A program made the position numbers and the translations under genes. From Seohaeicola_A nanhaiensis (GTDB taxonomy: Bacteria > Pseudomonadota > Alphaproteobacteria > Rhodobacterales > Rhodobacteraceae), in assembly GCF_042654245.1 (NCBI RefSeq), contig NZ_JBHSGI010000002.1, forward strand, positions 868,001 to 932,000: a stretch of DNA of 64,000 nt, in the 5' to 3' direction. The notes beneath the pieces were generated by a model. It made no database searches. It saw only the letters and a program-made list of their open reading frames with translations, and had not been told where the DNA came from. Positions 53,574-63,293 of the stretch are shown in pieces (within the stretch, counting starts at the first letter, position 1; every line of letters begins with the position of its first letter).

Positions 53574-54011
53574 TTACCAGCGGCCGAGGGCGGCTTCGTC
53601 GGAGTCTTTGGAGGCCACCCATTCCGCGCCGTCGGCGGTGAATTCCTTCTTCCAGAAGGGGGCGCGGGATTTCAGGTAGTCCATCAGGAATTCCGCGGCC
53701 TCGAAGGCGGCCTGCCGGTGTGCCGAGGCGGTGGCGACCATCATGATCCGTTCGCCCGGTTCGAGCCGCCCGTGGCGGTGGATCACCAGCACGTCGGCCA
53801 GATCCCAGCGCTGTGCGGCCTCTTCGGTGATCTTTGTCACCGCCGCCTCGGTCATGCCGGGGTAGTGTTCGATCTCCATCGCGGCGAGGCGGCCGCCGGC
53901 GTCGCGGACCACGCCGGTGAAGGTGACCACCGCGCCGACGCCGGCGGCGGCGCCGAAGGACTCGGCCTCGGCGCCGAAATCGAAGGGGGCGGACTGGACG
54001 ACGACGCGCAT
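53574..54011 (-). CDS. moaE: molybdopterin synthase catalytic subunit MoaE
   Basis: MoaE, with MoaD, adds the dithiolene sulfurs to precursor Z (cPMP) to form molybdopterin. The 145-residue protein has FTGVVRD, EHYPGM, VIHRHGRLEPGE, and SAHRQAAFEAAEFLMDYLKS followed by APFWKKE with the catalytic Lys. It is 5 bases after moaD on the same strand. Confidence 0.95.
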   Translation of the reverse strand: MRVVVQSAPFDFGAEAESFGAAAGVGAVVTFTGVVRDAGGRLAAMEIEHYPGMTEAAVTKITEEAAQRWDLADVLVIHRHGRLEPGERIMMVATASAHRQAAFEAAEFLMDYLKSRAPFWKKEFTADGAEWVASKDSDEAALGRW

Positions 54012-54016
54012 GGGCC

Positions 54017-54262
54017 TCAGCCCCCGGTCATCGGCGGGAAGAAGGCGACCTCGCGCGCGCCGGCGAGGGGGGCGTCGAAATCGGTGAGCTGCTGGTCGAC
54101 GGCGACGCGCAGGGCCGAGATATCGGCGAAGGCGGCCGCGTAGCGCGGCTCGCGCGTGCGCAGTTCCTCGACCAGGTCTGCCACGGTGGCGGCGGCGGTG
54201 TCGATCCGTTCCTTGGGCAGCCCGATGCGTTCGCGCACCCAGGCGAAATAGAGCACGTCCAT
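54017..54262 (-). CDS. moaD: molybdopterin synthase sulfur carrier subunit MoaD
   Basis: An 81-residue ubiquitin-like sulfur carrier. It begins with MDVLYFAWVRERIGL and ends in the required C-terminal Gly-Gly (PMTGG), which is thiocarboxylated by MoeB/MoaZ-type activation. Its ATG overlaps the pgsA stop by one base (TGATG), and moaE follows. Confidence 0.95.
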   Translation of the reverse strand: MDVLYFAWVRERIGLPKERIDTAAATVADLVEELRTREPRYAAAFADISALRVAVDQQLTDFDAPLAGAREVAFFPPMTGG

Positions 54263-54921
54263 CAGCGCACCTCCTTCAGGTGGGGCAGCGCCTTGCGGAA
54301 ATAGTCATAGCCCGTCATCAGCGTCAGCCCCGCGGCGACCCAGAGCAGCCAGAGCCCGGCACGGCCCGAAGCGTCCACCGCCGCTGCCTTCCAGCGCAGG
54401 CCGTGTGAGTCGGGCAGCCGGCCCGAGATCACCGAGCCGAACTGTTCCGGGTCCATGCCCCAGGCGGCGACGCCCAGATAATGCTCGAAAATGCCCTGGC
54501 TGAACAGGACCGCGATGGCGACCATCTGCGCCGTGGTCTTCCACTTGGCCAGTCTGGTGACCCGCAGCGTGCCCGAGACATTGCCGAGGTATTCGCGCAG
54601 GCCCGAGACGAAGACCTCGCGGAAGAGGATCACGGTGGCGGGCAGCACCAGCCAGGGCGACATCGAGGAATAGCCGACGATCACCATGAGCGCGACGACG
54701 ACCATCGCCTTGTCGGCGATCGGATCCAGCATCGCGCCCATGCGGGTTTCCTGCTTCCACATGCGGGCGAGATAGCCGTCGAACCAGTCGGTTATCGCCG
54801 CGCCGAGGAAGAGCACGAGGGCGAACCAGTCGGCGTAGGGACGGGCGAAGAAGAGGAACATCACCGACAGCCCGGGCGCTGCCAGAAGGCGCATGGTCGT
54901 CAGCAGAGTCGGAATGTTCAT
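54262..54921 (-). CDS. pgsA: CDP-diacylglycerol-glycerol-3-phosphate 3-phosphatidyltransferase
   Basis: PgsA makes phosphatidylglycerol phosphate, the precursor of phosphatidylglycerol and cardiolipin, in the inner membrane. The 219-residue protein has the CDP-alcohol phosphatidyltransferase motif with AITDWFDGYLARMWKQ and LDPIADK (D-x2-D-G-x2-A-R-x8-G-x3-D-x3-D). The start at 54921 (MNIPTLLT) is the most likely because this is where family members begin; in-frame ATGs at 54930 and 54942 lack better ribosome sites. It heads pgsA-moaD-moaE. Confidence 0.93.
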   Translation of the reverse strand: MNIPTLLTTMRLLAAPGLSVMFLFFARPYADWFALVLFLGAAITDWFDGYLARMWKQETRMGAMLDPIADKAMVVVALMVIVGYSSMSPWLVLPATVILFREVFVSGLREYLGNVSGTLRVTRLAKWKTTAQMVAIAVLFSQGIFEHYLGVAAWGMDPEQFGSVISGRLPDSHGLRWKAAAVDASGRAGLWLLWVAAGLTLMTGYDYFRKALPHLKEVR

Positions 54922-54983
54922 ACCAAGCATGGGGCGAGGCATAGCCGTTCGCACTGGCCAAGGAAAGAGCCGCCGGACCGGGC

Positions 54984-55679
54984 CTAGGCGGCGATGCCGA
55001 GCGCGGTCAGCGCCTTGCGGACCGCGTCGCGGAGGGACCGGGCCTGAATGTCGCCGATCCAGCTGTCGTTCGAGCGCTTGATGGTTTCGATGCGGCGCTG
55101 TTCGTCCTGGGCAAGCGTGACGATGCGTGCGTGGGCCTTTTGCAGCCGGGCCAGCGGCGCGCGCAGCGCCTGCACGGCGGCGAGCGTGCGGGCGGCGCCG
55201 GGGCGGTCCATGTCGCGGACACTGGCGGCGCAGGCGCGTTCGGCGGAGCGCTGGAGGTCGGCGAGCTGGGCGATCTGGCGTTCCTGCCGGGTGGATTCGC
55301 CGATCAGCAGCGCGCAGTCGAGCAGGCGGCAGCGCAGGGCGCAGTCGTGGTTGAGCAGCGCGCTCAGATAGGTGCCGCGAGCCTTGCGGGCCTCGGGTGA
55401 ATCCTCGCCGTATTCGCCGACGGCGGTCCACCACCCGGTCCAGGCCTCGCCGGTGGGCACGCGGATCGGCTCGAACCGGCTGGTCGCCACCTCGAGCGTC
55501 GCGCGGCCGCGTTCGCGCAACAGGCGAGCGAGCCGGCGCGCCTCGCGCTCGGTTGCGGGATCGTCGGAGGCGGGGGCGGCCTCGCAGAGCTGGCCGAGGC
55601 TGTCGAAGAGATCGGTCTTCGGGTCGAAGTAGCCGTGTTCCCTGCCCAGGCGGGACAGGGCGACCTTCAATTCGGTCAT
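54984..55679 (-). CDS. cytosolic hypothetical protein, helical
   Basis: A 231-residue protein with no signal or membrane segment, start at 55679 with GGGAGA. It looks mostly alpha-helical and charged (EREARRLARLLRERGRATLE; LAQDEQRRIETIKRSNDS) with Cys in CALRCRLLDCALL. I do not recognise the family. It is 62 bases before pgsA and divergent from rnpB across a CRP-like palindrome. Confidence 0.7.
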   Translation of the reverse strand: MTELKVALSRLGREHGYFDPKTDLFDSLGQLCEAAPASDDPATEREARRLARLLRERGRATLEVATSRFEPIRVPTGEAWTGWWTAVGEYGEDSPEARKARGTYLSALLNHDCALRCRLLDCALLIGESTRQERQIAQLADLQRSAERACAASVRDMDRPGAARTLAAVQALRAPLARLQKAHARIVTLAQDEQRRIETIKRSNDSWIGDIQARSLRDAVRKALTALGIAA

Positions 55680-55774
55680 GGTTGTCTCCCGTGGTCCGGC
55701 GCGCGGGTGAGTGGGCCGCGCCAGGGCCTCGCATTGCATCGCTTCGACATTAGAGCCGCCGGGGCCGGCCGGTC

Positions 55775-55790
55775 TGTGACACAGGTCACA
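55775..55790. promoter_or_regulatory. CRP-like palindrome
   Basis: TGTGA-CACAGG-TCACA matches the CRP consensus half-sites TGTGA-N6-TCACA exactly. It is 96 bases before the 54984-55679 gene start and 46 bases before the rnpB 5' end, where TTGACC (55801-55806) is a likely -35 box. Which promoter it serves is unknown. Confidence 0.65.
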
Positions 55791-55835
55791 CAAGCCGCGC
55801 TTGACCCGCGCCGCGCCGCCTGTCAAAGCGGGGCC

Positions 55836-56234
55836 GCGCGGAGGGCCGGATGGCCGCGGGCCGGGAAACCGGTCCGAGGAAAGTCCGGACTCCGGAAGGC
55901 AACGGTGCCGGGTAACGCCCGGGCGGGGCAACCCGACGGAAAGCGCCACAGAGAACAGACCGCCCCGGTCCGCCGGGGTAAGGGTGAAACGGTGGGGTAA
56001 GAGCCCACCGCGCCCCTGGCAACAGGGGCGGCACGGCAAGCCCCACCGGGAGCAATGCCGAATAGGACCCCCGCGCGGGACCGGTCCCGCAAGGGAGACC
56101 GCCGCTAGGCGCGCTTTCGCCGAGAGGGGTCGGGTTGGCAGCTCAAGGCCCATGGCAACATGTGCCGTAGAGGAATGGTCATCGAACGGCAGGCAACTGC
56201 CGGGAACAGAATCCGGCTTACAGGCCCTCCGCGC
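55836..56234 (+). ncRNA. rnpB: RNase P RNA, alphaproteobacterial class A
   Basis: The catalytic RNA that removes 5' leaders from pre-tRNA. A perfect 12-bp P1 helix pairs GCGCGGAGGGCC (55836-55847) with GGCCCTCCGCGC (56223-56234). The CR-I core GAGGAAAGTCCGGACTCC and the 3' core AGAATCCGGCTTACAGG (P4 partner) are present, with ACAGAGAACAGACCGCC and the GGCAACGG/GGTAAGGGTGAAA segments between. Length about 399 nt is normal. The exact 3' end is uncertain by a few bases. A -35-like TTGACC lies 30 bases upstream. Confidence 0.97.
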
Positions 56235-56425
56235 AATTATTCTCCACAATTCCGCCTTTCCGCATGTGGACAACATGTGAACAAAGCTAATACATTGATT
56301 TTACGCGCAAAGAGGGAATTTTAGCAATTTCTCAAAATTCGCCGAATTGAACGAAACAGGCCGCATTCCTGCCCGTTTTCGGCGATCATATTCCCCAAAG
56401 ACAAACAACATCCGGAGCCAGTGCG

Positions 56426-56827
56426 TTGGGCAAGCTTGCATTTCTCATTTTCTGTACCATTGCTTTCCTTTTCGTCATCGGCATCGATTTCGCGCAGCAG
56501 CGCGGCGCTTCGGCGGGCACCTTCGGGCCCGCCGACTATCTGGACACCGTCCGTCACCGCATCGGGTTTGGCGTGACGGCCGCCTCGACCCCCGATTCGC
56601 CGGAAGCGGTACCTGCGCAGAACGTTCAGCCGGCAGAAACGCAGGCCACGACCGGGCCGCTCAAGCAGGCCCTGAACAGCGACGGTGGCAAGGCCGTCTT
56701 TGAGGTGATGAAGGCGGGCAGCTATGTGGGCCCGGCCGCGGCGGAGCCTCCGGCGGTGATCGTCAACCGGCCGTCGAAAAAGACCTCGGGTTGTGGTGCG
56801 GGCAGCTTCTGCGGCGTCACCAACTGA
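56426..56827 (+). CDS. hypothetical membrane-anchored protein
   Basis: A 133-residue protein. The TTG at 56426 follows GGAG with 9-nt spacing. One N-terminal hydrophobic segment (LAFLIFCTIAFLFVIGID, residues 4-21) is a signal or anchor; the rest is Ala/Pro-rich and low-complexity (PEAVPAQNVQPAETQATTG) with a Cys pair near the end (SGCGAGSFCGVTN). I do not recognise the family. The AT-rich 56235-56425 region before it should hold its promoter. Confidence 0.65.
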   Translation: MGKLAFLIFCTIAFLFVIGIDFAQQRGASAGTFGPADYLDTVRHRIGFGVTAASTPDSPEAVPAQNVQPAETQATTGPLKQALNSDGGKAVFEVMKAGSYVGPAAAEPPAVIVNRPSKKTSGCGAGSFCGVTN

Positions 56828-56932
56828 CGCCCGGGCCGCCATGTCGCATTCAGTTCGCGACGTGTCGGACGGGCTCCCCAAGCATTCGTGAATGGCGCTA
56901 TTGAGAGGGAGCAACCTGTCGGAGTCGCTCTC

Positions 56933-59425
56933 ATGAAAAGCCATGTCAAAGCTCTGGTCGTCGGCGGCGGTGCCGTCGGGACGAGTATCGCCTATCACCT
57001 TGCCCGCGGCGGGTGGAGCGACGTCATGCTGCTGGAGCGCGACGAGCTGACCTCGGGGTCGACCTGGCACGCGGCCGGGCTGTTGCCGCTGTTCAACATG
57101 AGCTTTGCGACCACCCATATCCACAAGTATTCGGTCGATTTCTACAAGACGCTGGAGGAAGAGACCGGGCTGAACGCGGGGTTTTCGGTCGTCGGGAACC
57201 TGCGGATGGCGCAGACGGATGCGCGGATGGACGAATATATGGTCTATGCGACCACCGCCGAGACCTGCGGCGTGCCCTTCGAGTGGCTGAGCCCGAAGGA
57301 CATCAAGGACCGCTGGCCGCTGGTGCGCACGGACGACCTTAAGGGCGCGATCTTCCACCCGACCGATGGCTATATCAACCCGGCCGACGTGACGATGGCG
57401 ATGGCCAAAGGCGCGCGCCAGCGCGGTGTCACCATCGAGCGCAAGTGGCAGGTGGATGGCTACGCGTGGACCGGGTCGGAGTGGCGCGTCAGCGTGACGA
57501 AGATGGTGGAGCAGGGCGGCAACCTCGTTCCCTCGGATGAAAAGGCCGTCATCACCGCCGAACATGTCGTGACGGCCACGGGCAACCATGCGCAGCGCAC
57601 CGCGCGGCTGCTGGGGATCAAGATCCCGGCGATCCCGGTGGAGCACCAGTATATCGTGACCGAGCCGGATCCGGCGCTGGTGGAGTGGCGCAAGTCCAAC
57701 CCGCAGCACCCGGTGCTGCGCGATGCGGACGCCAAGTGGTATGTGCGCGAGGAGCGGGGCGGCTGGATCCTGGGCCCCTACGAGCACGGCGCGCCGGCGC
57801 GGTTCCTCTATGACGTGCCGGAGTCGTTCCGCGCCGATCTCTTCCCGCTGGATCTGGAGCGGATCGAGCAGGAATACATGAGCATGATCCACCGGATTCC
57901 GACCTCGGAAACCGTGGGGCTGAAGGACGATTTCAACGGGCCGATCTGCTATACGCCGGATGGCAACCCGCTGGTCGGCCCGGCGCCGGGGCTGCGCAAC
58001 ATGTGGCTGGCCGAGGGGTTCTCGTTCGGGATCACCGCCGCGGGCGGCACGGGGTATTACCTGGCGCAGCAGATGATCGAGGGCGAGGCCGAGATCGACA
58101 TGGCCTCGCTGGATCCGAAGCGCTACGGGTCGTGGATGACGACGGAATATGCGGCGCGCAAGAATGAGGAATGCTATGCGCATGTCTTCATCCTGCACCA
58201 CCCGGACGAGGAGCGCGAAGCCTGCCGGCCGCTGCGCACGACGCCGGTCTATGACCGCCAGAAGGCGAAGGGCGCGCAGTTCGGGCAGGTGAACGGCTGG
58301 GAGCGGCCGAATTACTATGCGCCGCAGGGGTTCGACGATCACGCCGCGCGCAGCTTCCGGCGGGGCGGCTGGTGGCAATATGCGGTGGAAGAGGCGAAGG
58401 CGGTGCGCGAGAGCGTCGGTCTGATCGACGCCAGCGCCTTTACCAAGCATCGCGTCTACGGGCCGGGGGCAACCGCGTTCCTGGACCATTTCACCTGCAA
58501 CAAGCTGCCGAAGGTCGGGCGCATCAACCTGACCTATGCGCTGACCTCGGCAGGGACGACGCGCACGGAATACACCATCGTGCGGAAGGGCGAGGACGAT
58601 TATTACCTCGTGTCCGCCGGTGCCTGGACGGCCTATGATGCGGATTTCCTGAAGAAGGCGGCGGAGGATCACATGGCGGCGGGCGGCGGGTTCGTCGTCA
58701 TCCAGGATGTGACGACGCAATATGGCGTCTTCGCGCTGGCCGGGCCGAAATCGCGCGATCTGCTGAAGGAGCTGATCCGCGACGCGGAGCCCGAGACGGC
58801 GCTGTCGAACAAGCGGTTCCCCTGGCTGTCGGCGCGCGACATCGAGCTGAGCATGGTGCCGGTGATGGCGATCCGGGTGGCCTATACGGGCGAACTGGGC
58901 TGGGAGCTGCATCACCCCATCGAGATGCAGGCGCATCTGTGGGACCGGCTGATGGAAACGGGCGAAAAGCACGGGCTGAAGCTGGTGGGCGCGCGGGCGC
59001 AGAACTGGCTGCGGCAGGAGAAGAGCTATCGCGCCTTCGGCACCGAACTGGGCCGTGACGCGACGCCGCTGGAGGCGGATTTGCCGCGGTTTGTCGACCT
59101 GTCCAAGGAGTTCCACGGCAGGGCGGCGATGGAGGCCAAGGGCATCCGGTCGAAATGCGTGACGCTGTTGATCGACGGGCCGGCGGATGCCGATCCCTGG
59201 GGACGCGAGGCGCTGTATGACGGGGCCGAGCGCGTCGGGCGGCTGACCTCGGGCGGGTATTCGGTGGTCTTCGGCAAGTCCATCGGGATGGGCTACGTCA
59301 AGCCGGAGCTGGCGACGGTGGGCCGCAAGCTGAAGGTGAAGATGCTGAACCAGCTGTGGGACGCCGAGATCGTGGAGGACAGCCCCTACGATCCGAAGAA
59401 CGAGGTCATCCGCAAGGACGGGTGA
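56933..59425 (+). CDS. FAD-dependent dimethylglycine/sarcosine dehydrogenase-type protein
   Basis: An 830-residue two-domain enzyme that oxidatively demethylates an N-methyl amine and passes the one-carbon unit to tetrahydrofolate. N-terminal DAO domain with ALVVGGGAVGTSIAYHLARG (dinucleotide-binding), GSTWHAAGLLPLFN, GYINPADVTMAMAKGA and GFSFGITAAGGTG; C-terminal GCV_T domain with DASAFTKHRVYGPGA, TRTEYTIVRKGEDDYYLV, YTGELGWELHHP and GGYSVVFGKSIGMGYV. This is the DMGDH/sarcosine-like architecture. GGAG at 56921-56924 supports the start at 56933. Exact amine substrate unknown (dimethylglycine, sarcosine, or dimethylsulfoniopropionate-like compounds in related roseobacters). Confidence 0.9.
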   Translation: MKSHVKALVVGGGAVGTSIAYHLARGGWSDVMLLERDELTSGSTWHAAGLLPLFNMSFATTHIHKYSVDFYKTLEEETGLNAGFSVVGNLRMAQTDARMDEYMVYATTAETCGVPFEWLSPKDIKDRWPLVRTDDLKGAIFHPTDGYINPADVTMAMAKGARQRGVTIERKWQVDGYAWTGSEWRVSVTKMVEQGGNLVPSDEKAVITAEHVVTATGNHAQRTARLLGIKIPAIPVEHQYIVTEPDPALVEWRKSNPQHPVLRDADAKWYVREERGGWILGPYEHGAPARFLYDVPESFRADLFPLDLERIEQEYMSMIHRIPTSETVGLKDDFNGPICYTPDGNPLVGPAPGLRNMWLAEGFSFGITAAGGTGYYLAQQMIEGEAEIDMASLDPKRYGSWMTTEYAARKNEECYAHVFILHHPDEEREACRPLRTTPVYDRQKAKGAQFGQVNGWERPNYYAPQGFDDHAARSFRRGGWWQYAVEEAKAVRESVGLIDASAFTKHRVYGPGATAFLDHFTCNKLPKVGRINLTYALTSAGTTRTEYTIVRKGEDDYYLVSAGAWTAYDADFLKKAAEDHMAAGGGFVVIQDVTTQYGVFALAGPKSRDLLKELIRDAEPETALSNKRFPWLSARDIELSMVPVMAIRVAYTGELGWELHHPIEMQAHLWDRLMETGEKHGLKLVGARAQNWLRQEKSYRAFGTELGRDATPLEADLPRFVDLSKEFHGRAAMEAKGIRSKCVTLLIDGPADADPWGREALYDGAERVGRLTSGGYSVVFGKSIGMGYVKPELATVGRKLKVKMLNQLWDAEIVEDSPYDPKNEVIRKDG

Positions 59426-59430
59426 TCGGC

Positions 59431-59448
59431 GGCGGGGCGAGCCCCGCC
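59431..59448. terminator. hairpin between convergent genes
   Basis: A perfect 8-bp GC stem GGCGGGGC/GCCCCGCC with a 2-nt centre in the 28-base gap between the dehydrogenase and glpK. A similar GGCGGGC-AA-GCCCCGCC sequence follows pccB (19514-19535). Probably a shared two-way terminator element; no T-run. Confidence 0.55.
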
Positions 59449-59453
59449 CTGCC

Positions 59454-60932
<1,479 letters not shown>

Positions 60933-61108
60933 GCCACCTGCCTCCTGCGCATGCAAAAACACTAAGGCGGAGTATTCCCGGCAGAGGCCACGCTGCCAAC
61001 CCCCGCCGCGCCATTAATCGCTTGTGTCGCCGCCGAACTTTGCCAAGACTGAGCGGAGCAACGCCGGAAAAAACCGGCGCGAATCCACATCCGCAGGGGA
61101 GTATGCCG

Positions 61109-62590
61109 ATGAACCGTCTTGCCAAGCTGGCCTTTGCCAGCGCGCTGGCCATCACCGCCGGACTGGGCGCCGCGCAGGCGCAGACCGCGATCACCGTGGC
61201 GATGCAGCTGGAGCCGCCGCATCTCGATCCGACCAGCGCCGCGGCGCAGGCCATCGACTCGGTGCTTTATACCAACGTCTTCGAGGGGCTGACCAAGTTC
61301 CAGGGCGACGGGTCCATCGTGCCGGGCCTGGCGGAAAGCTGGGACATTTCCGAGGACGGGCTGGTCTATACCTTCCACCTGCATGACGGCGTGAAGTTCC
61401 ACGACGGGACCACGATGGACGGCGAGGACGTGAAGTTCAGCCTCGACCGCGCGCGGGCCGAGGACAGCACCAATGCGCAGAAGGCGCTGTTTGCGGCGGT
61501 CGACACGGTGGAGGTGGTCGATCCGCTGACCGTGAAGGTGACGCTGAAGGAGCCGAACGGGCTGTTCCTGTTCAACATGGCCTGGGGCGATGCGGTGATC
61601 GTGGCGCCCGAGAGCATCGAGAACATCAAGACCACGCCCATCGGCACCGGCGCCTTCAAGTTCGTGAGCTGGACGCAGGGAGACAAGATCGAGCTGGCGC
61701 GCAATGCCGACTACTGGGGCGCCGCTCCGGCGCTGGAGACGGCGACCTTCAAGTTCATCTCGGATCCGACCGCCGCCTTCGCGGCGATGATGGCCGAGGA
61801 TATCGACGTCTTCTCGGGCTTCCCGGCGCCGGAGAACCTGCCGCAGTTCGAGGCGGATCCGCGGTTCCAGGTGCTGGTCGGCTCGACCGAGGGCGAGACG
61901 ATCCTGGCGATGAACAACAAGCGCCCGCCCTTCGACAACGTGAAGGTGCGCGAGGCGGTGGCCCATGCCATCGACCGGCAGGCGATCATCGACGGCGCGA
62001 TGTTCGGCTATGGCACGCCCATCGGCACCCATTTCGCCCCGCACAATCCGGACTACGAGGATCTGACGGCGCTGTCGAACCATGACCCGGAGAAGTCGAA
62101 GGCGCTGTTGGCCGAGGCCGGGATGGCCGATGGCTTCTCGACCACGCTGCACCTGCCGCCGCCCTCCTACGCGCGGCGCGGGGGCGAGATCATTGCGGCG
62201 CAGCTGGCGGCCGTGGGCATCAAGGCCGAGATCGTCAACGTGGAATGGGCACAGTGGCTGGAGACCGTGTTCCGCGGCAAGGATTTCGGCCTGACCATCG
62301 TGAGCCATACCGAACCGATGGACATCGGGATTTATGCCCGGCCGGATTACTACTTCCAGTATGACAACAAGGCCTTCCAGGACCTGATGGCCGAGCTGAA
62401 CCGGACCACCGATCCGGCGAAGCGCAGCGAGATGCTGAAGCAGGCGCAGGAGATGATCGCGAAGGATTACGTGAACGGCTACCTGTTCCAGCTCGCCATG
62501 CTCTCGGTCGCGAAGGCCGGCGTCGAGGGCCTGTGGGTCAACGCGCCGACGGCGGCGGTGGATCTGACCGTGGTGAAGTGGAAGCAGTGA
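61109..62590 (+). CDS. ABC transporter substrate-binding protein, oligopeptide (DppA/OppA) family
   Basis: A 493-residue periplasmic binding protein (family 5). GGGGAG places the start at 61109 (MNRLAK). The signal peptide (NRLAKLAFASALAITAGLGA) is followed by QTAITVAMQLEPPHLDPTSA, DGLVYTFHLHDGVKFHDG and AFAAMMAEDIDVFSGFPAPE. C-terminal lobes include REAVAHAIDRQAIIDGAMFG. It captures a small peptide, opine or similar solute for the permease downstream; the substrate is not predictable. A strong terminator follows. Confidence 0.92.
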   Translation: MNRLAKLAFASALAITAGLGAAQAQTAITVAMQLEPPHLDPTSAAAQAIDSVLYTNVFEGLTKFQGDGSIVPGLAESWDISEDGLVYTFHLHDGVKFHDGTTMDGEDVKFSLDRARAEDSTNAQKALFAAVDTVEVVDPLTVKVTLKEPNGLFLFNMAWGDAVIVAPESIENIKTTPIGTGAFKFVSWTQGDKIELARNADYWGAAPALETATFKFISDPTAAFAAMMAEDIDVFSGFPAPENLPQFEADPRFQVLVGSTEGETILAMNNKRPPFDNVKVREAVAHAIDRQAIIDGAMFGYGTPIGTHFAPHNPDYEDLTALSNHDPEKSKALLAEAGMADGFSTTLHLPPPSYARRGGEIIAAQLAAVGIKAEIVNVEWAQWLETVFRGKDFGLTIVSHTEPMDIGIYARPDYYFQYDNKAFQDLMAELNRTTDPAKRSEMLKQAQEMIAKDYVNGYLFQLAMLSVAKAGVEGLWVNAPTAAVDLTVVKWKQ

Positions 62591-62615
62591 TCCGTCAGCG
62601 GATCGCGGAGACAGG

Positions 62616-62644
62616 GGGCCGGTGAAAGCCGGCCCTTTTCTTTT
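62616..62644 (+). terminator. Rho-independent terminator after the ABC binding-protein gene
   Basis: GGGCCGG-TGAAAG-CCGGCCC (62616-62635) followed by TTTTCTTTT. A clear terminator that limits transcription into the permease gene, the usual way to make more binding protein than membrane subunit. Confidence 0.9.
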
Positions 62645-62737
62645 GGGGACCGGGCGCTCGAGAACCCTTGCAGAGCGTCATGCCCGGCACCGGCCGGCTG
62701 TCGTTGATGTTGGCAATTGATCTTGCTAGGTTTCAGT

Positions 62738-63187
62738 ATGGCCGGCCGAATTTTTCAGACAGCGGCGCTGCGTATTCTTGTGGTGGTGCTCGGGGGCAGC
62801 CTCCCCGCGCTTGCGGCCGCGAATGATGTTCCGCGGATGCCTGACGGCAAAGTCGATGTCGACGCAGTCATGTCATCGTTCCATGCAGGAATGGGCCTCA
62901 CGCGCGATGGACCGGCTGGTGATATCGATGGTGAATTTCTCGGCGAACCGTTTCATGCGCAGTATGAACCTTCCGCCGACCCGCTTACCTACGTCTGGTC
63001 GATACAATCCGAAGGCCTCTCCGAGGAAGCCGTCTATCTTGCAGCGGTCCTGCTGGCCGGTTTGATCTGTGACAGAGACCATCATCGGCCGGTTCAGGTG
63101 AACTGGAGCGATACCTCCGTGAAGATCGGAGGAGGCTGGCGCGTTTTGTCGACCTGTTCACGGGAGCAACCAAAGATCGGCAACTGA
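62738..63187 (+). CDS. secreted hypothetical protein inside the ABC operon
   Basis: A 149-residue protein. The ATG at 62738 follows TAGG; a TTG at 62717 is also open. A signal peptide is likely (GRIFQTAALRILVVVLGGSLPALAA, residues 3-27), then a soluble domain with AGLICDRDHHRPVQVNW and a second Cys in VLSTCSREQP, possibly a disulfide. Base composition is visibly less GC-rich than the flanking ABC genes, and it lies after a strong terminator, so it may be an insertion with its own promoter (TTGATG/TTGGCA near 62704-62715). No family recognised. Confidence 0.65.
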   Translation: MAGRIFQTAALRILVVVLGGSLPALAAANDVPRMPDGKVDVDAVMSSFHAGMGLTRDGPAGDIDGEFLGEPFHAQYEPSADPLTYVWSIQSEGLSEEAVYLAAVLLAGLICDRDHHRPVQVNWSDTSVKIGGGWRVLSTCSREQPKIGN

Positions 63188-63293
63188 GGGCGTCGACGGG
63201 TGCCTGGGCCGGGGCGCGGTTGCGGGGGCGGAAGGGGTGGCGGCGCACGATCCCCTCTGGACCCTGCCCGCGGCCGCGCCTAACGTCCGCGCG

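Noticed and set aside
56235..56320. Chromosome origin, from two DnaA-box-like words in AT-rich DNA
   Set aside because: Only two imperfect boxes, none of the usual origin neighbours (dnaA, hemE, parAB, gidA) and no cluster of boxes.
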